DNA of 12,268 bases, taken from the NCBI GenBank assembly GCA_003219345.1, contig QHOP01000097.1, positions 1-12,268 of the forward strand, read 5' to 3'. Every line of letters starts with the position of its first letter. Position 1 is the stretch's first letter. Under the pieces are notes generated by a model, which saw only the letters and a list, made by a program, of their open reading frames with translations, did not search any database and had not been told where the DNA came from. Source of the stretch: Verrucomicrobiota bacterium (GTDB lineage Bacteria; Verrucomicrobiota; Verrucomicrobiia; Limisphaerales; AV2). Shown one piece after another: positions 6,719 to 12,268 of the stretch. The translations under genes were made by a program, and so were the position numbers.

Positions 6719-6751
6719 GCCCTCACCCCGGCCCTCTCCCCCAGGAGAGGG
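6719..6751. repeat. CT-rich palindromic repeat, copy 2 (short)
   Basis: The stretch from GCCCTCACCCCG into CCCTCTCCCCC follows the same wording as the element at 5271-5296. It closes with arms CCCTCTCC (6732-6739) and GGAGAGGG (6744-6751) around a 4-base loop; the outer right arm is missing. A looser echo (GGCCCTCACC then TTCCCTCTGCC) lies at about 6665-6690. The copy occupies the otherwise gene-free 6540-6831 interval, downstream of the gspF-like stop and upstream of the aminotransferase, both on the minus strand. I see no other gene in that interval; a 21-23 codon Lys/Pro-rich minus-strand ORF there is too short to support. Confidence 0.7.
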
Positions 6752-6831
6752 AGAACCGAGCACCGCGGCGTGAAATTTTCGTCGCCGGTGGTGGAGTCGC
6801 CGTCCATGAGGTCTCTCCTCTGGGGATGGGA

Positions 6832-7842
6832 TCAGAGATTGAGTTGCTGAAAGATGTTGTTGTAATAGCCGCTCCAGAAGCTGACGATCTGATAGGCGAT
6901 CGCCAGCAGAATGGCAAAGTAGATCAGGCGCGGTACCCATTGAGCAAAGATGTGCAGCTTGCGCGAGCCCTCTTCCTGGTAATGGTGATGGAGCCGGCGG
7001 AGGGAATCGTCCAGTTGTCCGCTCACCTCGCCGGTTTGATAAAGATTGGCGAAGAGTTCGGGAAACTCGGACGTGCGCGCCACCAGCTCACCGGGAGTTT
7101 CGCCGGATCGCAAAGCAACCTGCCAACCATGCACCGCGCGTCGCAATGCGGGTGAGGCGCTCGCGGCAGCGGCAAGTTCCCACGAATCGAAGATCGAGAC
7201 CCCCGCGCTAATCAGAGCTTCCAAAGCGGCGGACAATCGAGCCAAAGCCAGATCGCGCCGAGCCGGGCCAAGCACCGGGACCCAGCGCAACACCCGTTCG
7301 ACGTTCGCGCGCCACGTCTCGCCGCGTTGTCCCTGGCAGGCCACGATCAAGAGAAAAACGACGGCGTAAGCCGGCGCCAGCAGGATGAACTTCGCCCGTA
7401 AAAAACCGAAGACGTCGAACCGGCTCACCAATTGGACAAGTTGAGAAACGGGAAAAATGCAAATGGCGAAGTGCAGGATGAACAGAGGATAAGCCAGATC
7501 GGCCATGACCCGGCGCGCAAGCTGGGCGCGTTCATTGTAATAGTTGGCGAGCAATCGAAAACATTCGGGCAGGCGTCCGCTTTGTTCGGCGGCCTGAATC
7601 AGCGCCAGATCAAAGGAGGGCAGCGAACGGCCCAGGCTCAGCATGGATTCCGCGACCGTGGCACCTTCGGTGATTTTCGCGATGAGTTGAGAGAGCGGTT
7701 GGCGGAAGGAGTAACCGGGCGGGTTGTGACGAATCATTTCCAGCGCCTGAATCATGCCGACCCCGGCGCTCAGCAGCGAGGCCAGTTGATGATACAGTTC
7801 CGCGCGCTGGTTCAGTTGTCGGGGCGTGACGATGAGTAACAT
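6832..7842 (-). CDS. GspF/PilC-like inner-membrane protein (short form)
   Basis: 336 residues with the two tandem GspF domains of type II secretion and type IV pilus platform proteins. Domain 1 covers about residues 12-135 (YHQLASLLSAGVGMIQAL, AAEQSGRLPE at 84-93), and domain 2 about 195-325 (LSAALEALISAGVSI at 203-217, YQTGEVSGQLDDSL at 268-281). Hydrophobic segments lie near 114-137, 152-170 and 303-324, the expected three-helix pattern. Typical GspF/PilC is about 400 residues; here the N-terminal cytoplasmic extension of about 60 residues is missing and domain 1 starts almost at the first residue. No gspE, gspG or pil gene is adjacent; instead it follows trxA by 23 bases. The ATG at 7842 has GGGAGG close upstream, next to the hairpin at 7849-7873. 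It may be an assembly platform for a dispersed pilin/pseudopilin system. Confidence 0.88.
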   Translation of the reverse strand: MLLIVTPRQLNQRAELYHQLASLLSAGVGMIQALEMIRHNPPGYSFRQPLSQLIAKITEGATVAESMLSLGRSLPSFDLALIQAAEQSGRLPECFRLLANYYNERAQLARRVMADLAYPLFILHFAICIFPVSQLVQLVSRFDVFGFLRAKFILLAPAYAVVFLLIVACQGQRGETWRANVERVLRWVPVLGPARRDLALARLSAALEALISAGVSIFDSWELAAAASASPALRRAVHGWQVALRSGETPGELVARTSEFPELFANLYQTGEVSGQLDDSLRRLHHHYQEEGSRKLHIFAQWVPRLIYFAILLAIAYQIVSFWSGYYNNIFQQLNL

Positions 7843-7848
7843 GGCCTC

Positions 7849-7873
7849 CCGTCTGCCCGGAACGCTCAGACGG
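7849..7873 (-). promoter_or_regulatory. Stem-loop at the trxA-gspF junction
   Basis: Perfect 7-bp arms CCGTCTG (7849-7855) and CAGACGG (7867-7873) with an 11-base loop. It includes part of the trxA stop codon and ends beside the GGGAGG that precedes the gspF-like start. On the minus-strand mRNA it could limit ribosome access to the downstream gene until ribosomes finishing trxA open it. There is no T-run, so it is not a terminator. Confidence 0.45.
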
Positions 7874-8198
7874 CTACCTTGTCGATGTTGGCCTTGAGGT
7901 CGCGCTTGCTGCGCAGCCCCACGACCTGCTCCGCGACTTCGCCGTCTTTGAAAATCAGAAGGGTGGGGATGGCGCGAATGCCGTATTGCGTGGCAATCAC
8001 CTGGTGGTCGTCGATGTTGACTTTGCCGACTTTTACCTTGCCATCATATTCGCTGGCGAGCTCATCGAGGATCGGCGCAATCATTTTGCAAGGGCCACAC
8101 CATTCGGCCCAGAAATCCACCAACACGGGCGTAGGGGACTGCAACACTTCTTGTTCAAAGTTGCCTGCGGTTAAAGTGACGATGTTGTTAGCGGACAT
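7866..8198 (-). CDS. trxA: Thioredoxin
   Basis: 110-residue cytoplasmic thioredoxin that reduces protein disulfides and is itself reduced by thioredoxin reductase. The active-site WCGPC is at residues 33-37 (Cys34, Cys37), the buried Asp28 in VDFWA, and the cis-proline Pro78 in AIPTL. The length and the LIFKDGEV...VGLRSK ending are standard, and no signal peptide is present. The start ATG at 8198 has only a poor Shine-Dalgarno. It lies 41 bases after the Pro/Ala-rich membrane protein and 23 bases before the gspF-like gene in the same direction, suggesting one transcript from the promoter at 8661-8689. Confidence 0.98.
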   Translation of the reverse strand: MSANNIVTLTAGNFEQEVLQSPTPVLVDFWAEWCGPCKMIAPILDELASEYDGKVKVGKVNIDDHQVIATQYGIRAIPTLLIFKDGEVAEQVVGLRSKRDLKANIDKVAV

Positions 8199-8239
8199 AC
8201 GGCCTGGCTGGATAAAGCGATCGCCGGAAATTCTGAGAC

Positions 8240-8644
8240 TTACAGCATCAAAACCCGAACCAAAACCACCACGGCAATCAGCGCGACCGCGATGGCGAGG
8301 GCTTTGTCCAAGCCGGTGACGCCCGCCATGACGGGCGCGGACCGCGGACCCGGAGCGGGCCTTCCAGCAGCAGCGACGGCCGTCGGCCGTGGGGCCGGTG
8401 TTGGCGGCGCTGGAGTCGGCGCGTGGGCCGCAGCAGGCGCGGCTGGAGCCGCCGGGGCAGCCGCGGAAGCTGCGGCGACCGTTGGCGCCGTTGGAGCAGG
8501 CGCCGGAATTTTGATCGTGGGAGCGGCAGTTGGCTTCGGGGGCAAATTGATTCGCACCGTCTCTTTTTTGGGCTGCACTTTGGCGGCCTCGGTCGGTCTC
8601 GGCGGGACGGCGCCCGATGGGGTGTTGGGGTTGTTCTCAGCCAT
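8240..8644 (-). CDS. Pro/Ala-rich protein with C-terminal membrane anchor, unknown function
   Basis: 134 residues from the ATG at 8644. Three parts are visible: a hydrophilic N-terminus (1-30), a long Ala/Pro low-complexity linker (about 38-105, with blocks such as AAAPAAPAAPAAA), and a hydrophobic C-terminal helix (about 114-133, LAIAVALIAVVVLVRVLML) ending one residue before the stop. This is a tail-anchor layout with a cytoplasmic or periplasm-spanning flexible arm. The segment KKETVRINLPPKP (about 26-38) breaks the low complexity and may be a binding motif. The frame extends to a TTG at 8689, but that TTG is part of the -35 box, which fixes the start at 8644. Codon skew comes from the Ala/Pro content. 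Its link to trxA and the gspF-like gene is by position only. Confidence 0.8.
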   Translation of the reverse strand: MAENNPNTPSGAVPPRPTEAAKVQPKKETVRINLPPKPTAAPTIKIPAPAPTAPTVAAASAAAPAAPAAPAAAHAPTPAPPTPAPRPTAVAAAGRPAPGPRSAPVMAGVTGLDKALAIAVALIAVVVLVRVLML

Positions 8645-8660
8645 AAACTTTTCTGAACCC

Positions 8661-8689
8661 AAACTAGAGTTGGCGCCAGTTGGTGTCAA
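8661..8689 (-). promoter_or_regulatory. Sigma70-like promoter of the membrane protein-trxA-gspF operon
   Basis: On the minus strand a perfect TTGACA (8689-8684) is followed by a 17-base spacer and TAGTTT (8666-8661). The start codon at 8644 follows 16 bases after the -10 box. The spacer contains the small palindrome TGGCGCCA. The promoter overlaps the end of no gene and lies 13 bases from the stop of the upstream RRM gene (8702), so it separates the two units. Confidence 0.65.
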
Positions 8690-8701
8690 ATGCTTATTCG
8701 G

Positions 8702-9043
8702 TCAGTAGCGCTCGCGACGACCGCCATCGCGGCCGCCGCGGAAACCGCCGCCGCCGCCACCACCGCCACCGGAACGAGGGGGGCGCTCTTCGCGAGGTCG
8801 CGCGATGTTGACCGTGAGTTGGCGGCCTTGAAATTCCTTGCTGTGGAACATTTCGACCGCTTTGTTGGCTTCTTCCGGCGTGGAGAATTCGATGAAAGCG
8901 AAGCCACGGGATTTGCCGGTGAATTTGTCGAGCATCAGGTTCACAGAAGTGACGACGCCTGCCTGAGAGAAATACTCCTGCAAGTCATTTTCCATCGTTT
9001 GGTAAGAGAGATTACCTACGAAGAGTCTGGATTCGTTGTTCAT
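8702..9043 (-). CDS. RRM-domain RNA-binding protein with glycine-rich tail
   Basis: 113 residues from the ATG at 9043. One RNA recognition motif spans residues 6-83: RNP2 LFVGNL (7-12) and RNP1 KSRGFAFIEF (44-53), with the aromatic residues that stack on RNA bases. The tail (84-113) is arginine- and glycine-rich (RPREERPPR, a run of nine glycines, RGGRDGGRRERY) and encoded by a CCGCCG-type repeat. The layout matches the small cold-inducible Rbp proteins of cyanobacteria and similar proteins elsewhere, which bind single-stranded RNA and may act as RNA chaperones. An in-frame TTG at 9064 would add seven residues; ATG 9043 is preferred because it leaves the usual few residues before RNP2. It has a 218-base upstream gap, enough for its own promoter and leader. 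Confidence 0.95.
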   Translation of the reverse strand: MNNESRLFVGNLSYQTMENDLQEYFSQAGVVTSVNLMLDKFTGKSRGFAFIEFSTPEEANKAVEMFHSKEFQGRQLTVNIARPREERPPRSGGGGGGGGGFRGGRDGGRRERY

Positions 9044-9223
9044 ACTATTGGTTGTCCCGCTCAAAAAACCCAGTGGGGGGATTCTGCACCGGCAGGATCA
9101 CTGAATGTCTTACTGCCTTCACTGACATCTGTCTTTCTGACACCGACACCGCAAGTTCTTTGTGCTGGAGGGAGGTTGCATCAAATTCTCACCTGGAGTC
9201 AACAAGACTTTCGCAGGATCGAG

Positions 9224-9246
9224 TCGGGCTTCCGGCTCTGGCCCGA
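9224..9246 (-). terminator. Weak hairpin downstream of the histidine kinase
   Basis: Arms TCGGGC (9224-9229) and GCCCGA (9241-9246) enclose an 11-base loop, starting 15 bases after the kinase stop on the minus strand. No T-run follows, so termination is only a possibility. Confidence 0.25.
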
Positions 9247-9261
9247 ACGACCCTGACGAAC

Positions 9262-11484
9262 TCATTGTGCAACCGCGTTTTGCTGCAGGACCCGCGCCAC
9301 GGTTTGCTCCACAAGCGCAAGCTGAAAAGGTTTGGAGATATGGGGATTGCCGGTGGATTGCAGAAACGCCTGTGTCTCCTCGTTTACCACATCGCCGGTC
9401 AGGAAGATGATGCGCCGGGTCAACTCTGGCTTTTTCTGGACCGCTTGTTGATAGAATTCCTGGCCGTTCATTTTCGGCATGCGAAAGTCGGAGACGATCA
9501 GGTCGAACTCGTGCCGCTCGACCAGTGCCAGCGCATCCAAAGCGGAATGGCACAACACCGTGGAATAGCCGAGCAGACCGAGCATTTCACCGAGCAATTC
9601 GGCAATTGACTTTTCGTCGTCGAGAATCAGGATTTGGGCCGACTGTGTTTGCGGCGCTTCCGTTAGTGCCGGAAGGGGGGCGGTCGGCGCCGCCAGTTTT
9701 GCGCCGGCATTCGGACTGACCATTGGCAGTTCCAGAACAAAGCAAGCGCCGCCCAGTGTGGCCGGCTGGTAAAAAATCCGCCCGTGATGGTCCGCCAGTA
9801 TGCTGTGCGCAATCGACAACCCCAGGCCGGTGCCCTGGCCCACTTCCTTGGTGGTGAAGAACGGCTCAAAAATGTACGGCAACGCTTCCGGCGGCACGCC
9901 GGGGCCGTTGTCCTCTACCAGAATCTGAATAAGGTTTTCGTTGCGTTGCGTGGAAACGTGCAGGCGTCCGGGACACGGCGCCTCCACCAGCGCCTGGAGG
10001 GCGTTGTTCAACAAATTCACCAGCACCTGCTGAATCTGGTCGGGGTCGCCTTGGGTCGCGGGCAGTTGGGGATGGAGATCCAGGCGCAGTTCAACGCGGG
10101 CTTTCTGCAATTCCAGCCTGCGCAATTCAGCCACCCGTCGGACCAGTTCGTTCAAATCAACAGTCTCGCGGTGCCTCGGCTGTTCACGGGCAAAGGACAG
10201 GAAGTTGCTGACGAGCTTGGCGGCGCGGTTGCTTTCGTGGGCGACCTTCTCCAAATCGGCGCGGATTTGCTTGCCCAACTCGTCCCGACACAGGATGAGT
10301 TCCACATATCCTTTGATGACCGCAAGCGGGTTGTTCAACACGTGGGCAACGCCTGAAATCATATGGCCGAGCGCAGACAGATTTTCCACCTGGCGAAGCT
10401 GCTGCTCCAGCCGCGCGCGTTCGGTCAGCTCGCGCAGAAAGAACTGGTAGGCGGCCCGCCCTTCAAAGCTGATCGGCGCACCATCCGCCTCGGTCGCTGT
10501 GATGCCGCCGTCGCGGCGAACGAGATTCAAATTGCGATGCCGACAGATGACTGCGAACCACTCGGGCCCTGTCCGGGGCACCGGCTGCGGCTCGGAACGG
10601 ATTTGGCAAAAACTCGACAGGGTGTTTGAGTCGGCACTACTGATGCCCAGCAAACGTTTGGCGGTCTGATTCAACTCAAGAATGCGCAGGTCTTCCGCGT
10701 CGGTGATGACGATGCCCTCGCTGGCCTGATCGAAGAGGCTACGATAGCGTTCCTCGGTGGACATGACCTTCCTTTGCAGGAACGCGGTCTTCGACCTGTA
10801 GGAACGGATTCTCCGGAACGCCAGTTGATTGGTGTTCCGCGCTTCCTCGAGCACCAGGACGATCATGCTGACCGCAATGAAAAGCTGAAGCACAGCGGAA
10901 ATGAAGTAGCCGGAGCTGATCATCTGGCCGGAGCTCTGAAAGAACGGATACGCCGCAATATAAATTCCCCAGAGGCCAAAACCGCTGGCCAGCAGACCGG
11001 CGCCGAGAAACCGCTGTTCTGCGCGGAATCGGTAAAAACACCCGGCGGTCACCAGGCTCACCAGCCCCATCAGCGCGAACACAGGCAGCTCCATCTGCAG
11101 GAGACTGTCGAACTGATAAGCCCTGATGTAACTCCAGATGAATAAAAAGGCCAGAAACAACGCGAGTTGCGAGGGCCTGGTTCGCTGCTTCAGAAACCGG
11201 GCGCTGCCCCAAAGCAGAAACACCGCCGACGCGCCCACACACCATTGCTTGAGCATGATCAACAGCGGACCTTCCTGCGCGTTTATCGATGCGATGCAGA
11301 GTCCCAGCCAGAGGGCGTGGAAAATCCAGGCGACCGTCCAGAAGCTGAAGTAGCGGCGATGGGTGTAGCGATTCAGGTAGCAAAAAATGCCCACCAAAAC
11401 GCTGACGCTGAGAAAAGAACCAATTAAAGCGGCCTTGAGATACTCTCGAGGAAAATAGAGATCGAATCCGATAGTGTCATTCAC
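9262..11484 (-). CDS. Hybrid histidine kinase with seven-helix membrane sensor, PAS and receiver domains
   Basis: 740-residue inner-membrane kinase. Order: about seven hydrophobic segments in residues 17-213 (near 17-37, 47-67, 76-94, 106-122, 132-150, 158-180, 192-213); a short helical linker; a PAS-like domain (about 243-350, YRSLFDQASEGIVITDAEDLRI); HisKA with phosphoacceptor His381 in GVAHVLNNPLAVIKGY; HATPase_c with N-box NLLNNALQAL (490-499), G1 VEDNGPGVP (523-531), F-box YIFEPFFTTK (537-546) and G2 GTGLGLSIA (551-559); a Pro/Ala linker (590-614); and a C-terminal receiver with Asp622/Asp623, phosphoacceptor Asp666 (LIVSDFRMP), Thr696 and Lys718. All catalytic residues are intact. The HxLNNP H-box is the form common in NtrB-like and hybrid kinases. 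The start is GTG 11484; no ATG fits better. No output regulator is adjacent, so it is an orphan; the receiver-only protein at 1080-1595 is one candidate partner but lies 8 kb away. Confidence 0.95.
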   Translation of the reverse strand: MNDTIGFDLYFPREYLKAALIGSFLSVSVLVGIFCYLNRYTHRRYFSFWTVAWIFHALWLGLCIASINAQEGPLLIMLKQWCVGASAVFLLWGSARFLKQRTRPSQLALFLAFLFIWSYIRAYQFDSLLQMELPVFALMGLVSLVTAGCFYRFRAEQRFLGAGLLASGFGLWGIYIAAYPFFQSSGQMISSGYFISAVLQLFIAVSMIVLVLEEARNTNQLAFRRIRSYRSKTAFLQRKVMSTEERYRSLFDQASEGIVITDAEDLRILELNQTAKRLLGISSADSNTLSSFCQIRSEPQPVPRTGPEWFAVICRHRNLNLVRRDGGITATEADGAPISFEGRAAYQFFLRELTERARLEQQLRQVENLSALGHMISGVAHVLNNPLAVIKGYVELILCRDELGKQIRADLEKVAHESNRAAKLVSNFLSFAREQPRHRETVDLNELVRRVAELRRLELQKARVELRLDLHPQLPATQGDPDQIQQVLVNLLNNALQALVEAPCPGRLHVSTQRNENLIQILVEDNGPGVPPEALPYIFEPFFTTKEVGQGTGLGLSIAHSILADHHGRIFYQPATLGGACFVLELPMVSPNAGAKLAAPTAPLPALTEAPQTQSAQILILDDEKSIAELLGEMLGLLGYSTVLCHSALDALALVERHEFDLIVSDFRMPKMNGQEFYQQAVQKKPELTRRIIFLTGDVVNEETQAFLQSTGNPHISKPFQLALVEQTVARVLQQNAVAQ

Positions 11485-11654
11485 GCTTTTATCTTCGGTG
11501 CCGGGGGAAAGCCACCCGGAGTTTCAGCCAGTCCTGTTCGCCTGCGCGACGATAACCCGTTAGCCGGCCAGCGAACAAAGGGTGCTCGCTTTGCACTCAG
11601 CAAATGGGCGAGGATAGCTGCTGAATCCGGGTCGAGCATAGTCCGCAACGCAAC
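11485..11654 (-). other. Leader region of the hybrid kinase with inverted repeats
   Basis: 170 bases with no ORF. Two potential hairpins are seen: TGTTCGC (11535-11541) with GCGAACA (11571-11577), extendable by two base pairs past a one-base bulge, and CCGGG (11501-11505) with CCCGG (11515-11519). Both lie close before the kinase GTG start, so they could form in its mRNA leader. The pattern did not match any riboswitch consensus I could recall. No convincing -35/-10 pair was found. Confidence 0.35.
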
Positions 11655-11888
11655 TTAACGCGATGGCGGCGTGTTCTTTTCCTGAGCATTCGTGCGTTTG
11701 ACCACGGGCGGCAACTGGACAAAGTGGTCTTTGCCCCGCTTCAGAATGGGTACGATGATGCCGTTGTGATCCACGCCGAATTTCAGGAATTGAACCTGTA
11801 AATTTTGTCTCTGATAAACAGACATGAACACTGTGTTTTGAGCGTTATACCATTCGCTCGAACCCTGAACCGGAGTGAAGCCCTTCAC
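11655..11888 (-). CDS. Small ORF of uncertain status, possibly the 3' part of a decayed gene
   Basis: 77 residues from a GTG at 11888. The composition is protein-like (SSEWYNAQNTVFMSVYQ, VQFLKFGVDHNGIIVPILKR) with a charged Lys/Arg tail ending EKNTPPSR, but I recognise no family. The frame stays open upstream of the GTG for 19 more codons, which include a CVRCGW motif, back to a TAA at 11946-11948; beyond that stop the same frame contains a second CxxC motif. This suggests either a short real gene starting with a non-ATG codon or the tail of a longer zinc-ribbon gene broken by a stop. No Shine-Dalgarno precedes the GTG. It lies 170 bases upstream of the kinase, in the same direction. Confidence 0.35.
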   Translation of the reverse strand: MKGFTPVQGSSEWYNAQNTVFMSVYQRQNLQVQFLKFGVDHNGIIVPILKRGKDHFVQLPPVVKRTNAQEKNTPPSR

Positions 11889-12268
11889 CCGATTTTCGCG
11901 CCGACGTTTCCAACCGCAGCGAACGCACAGGGATTCGACGAGTTCTTAATTCTGCTCAAGCACTGAAAGTGCCAGCAAGGAAAAGCGGCTCTCAAACGCA
12001 GCGCAGAGTCCCACACTGTCCTTTTTCTGTAAATCCTGTCCGCAAATCGGACATTGCCCGAGCGGTAGGTGATGTCTTCACCATCACCGACGGGAAAGGT
12101 GGCTCAATCGGCTGTGGCGCACCGGCGCTGCGAACGGCTGGGACCAAAATGTCCAAACTGCTGCACCACCTCGTTTGCTTTGCCACTCCACCTCGCCCCC
12201 CGAGTCAACGTCGCGGGAAACAGCCGAAACAAAGGAAGCAACAGCTCGACCGCAGCGGGTCTCGCGGC
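11889..12268 (-). pseudogene. Gene-poor right edge with remnants of a zinc-ribbon reading frame
   Basis: No intact gene is visible. On the minus strand, the frame shared with the small ORF at 11655-11888 is open at 12077-11949 and reads QCPICGQDLQKKDSVGLCAAF, a zinc-ribbon-like CxxC block, ending at the TAA at 11946-11948; the following codons include CVRCGW. The open stretch has no ATG. A neighbouring frame just upstream reads VGDGEDITYRSG and would join the CPICG block with a single one-base shift. A third frame is open from the window edge (12268) for 54 codons to a TGA at 12104-12106, with SGKANEVVQQFGHFGPSRSQ near its end. Together these look like a decayed or frameshifted gene on the minus strand, but chance open frames in G+C-rich DNA cannot be excluded. 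Confidence 0.3.

Noticed and set aside
6540..6831. Minus-strand open frames, including a 21-23 codon Lys/Pro-rich ORF and one reading through the CT-rich repeat
   Set aside because: Too short, or translating a dispersed repeat; no start signals.
8645..8689. Alternative TTG start of the Pro/Ala-rich protein
   Set aside because: The TTG forms part of the TTGACA -35 box, and the ATG at 8644 lies just downstream of the -10.
11485..11580. Cyclic-di-GMP (GEMM) riboswitch before the kinase
   Set aside because: The conserved GEMM core could not be aligned; only generic hairpins are visible.
12107..12268. 54-codon open frame entering from the right edge on the minus strand
   Set aside because: Short, no recognisable domain, and its true start is outside the window; mentioned only as part of the possible decayed region.

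Overview
The window (about 58-60% G+C by eye) looks like a chromosomal segment of a free-living Gram-negative bacterium, most plausibly a Verrucomicrobiota member of the Pedosphaera/Limisphaerales type. That placement is inference. It rests on weak or absent Shine-Dalgarno sequences, dispersed CT-rich and GGAGTAAT-type palindromic repeats, an RRM protein with a glycine tail, and scattered rather than clustered housekeeping genes. No phage, plasmid, transposase, CRISPR, rRNA or tRNA gene is visible.

Layout, left to right. (1) 1-1063, plus strand: the 3' end of pstB, then phoU, i.e. the tail of a phosphate-uptake operon. (2) 1080-2665: a receiver-only response regulator (minus) and a TSUP/TauE-SafE permease (plus) diverge from a leader carrying a short hairpin and a strong 22-bp palindrome. 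(3) 2667-4595: a tandem-repeat hairpin separates the permease from a convergent 614-codon gene for only the C-terminal half of carbamoyl-phosphate synthase large subunit. This is a split carB, and it carries an in-frame palindromic insertion. (4) 4679-5248, plus strand: an unknown membrane-anchored protein, followed by a CT-rich palindrome. (5) 5388-6539, minus strand: a class V PLP aminotransferase. (6) 6832-8689, minus strand: a likely operon led by a recognisable sigma70-like promoter, encoding a Pro/Ala-rich tail-anchored protein, thioredoxin and a short GspF/PilC-like membrane protein. (7) 8702-9043, minus strand: an RRM RNA-binding protein. (8) 9262-11484, minus strand: a seven-helix hybrid histidine kinase. 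(9) 11485-12268: a leader with inverted repeats, a small doubtful ORF, and what looks like a decayed zinc-ribbon reading frame.

Functionally the region mixes phosphate transport and its regulator, pyrimidine/arginine precursor synthesis, thiol redox, signal transduction and RNA binding, with no single pathway. I did not find a convincing new multi-gene system. The most notable items are the split CarB with its palindromic in-frame insertion, the 22-bp palindrome between two divergent genes, several kinds of repeat hairpin at gene ends, and the decayed locus at the right edge.
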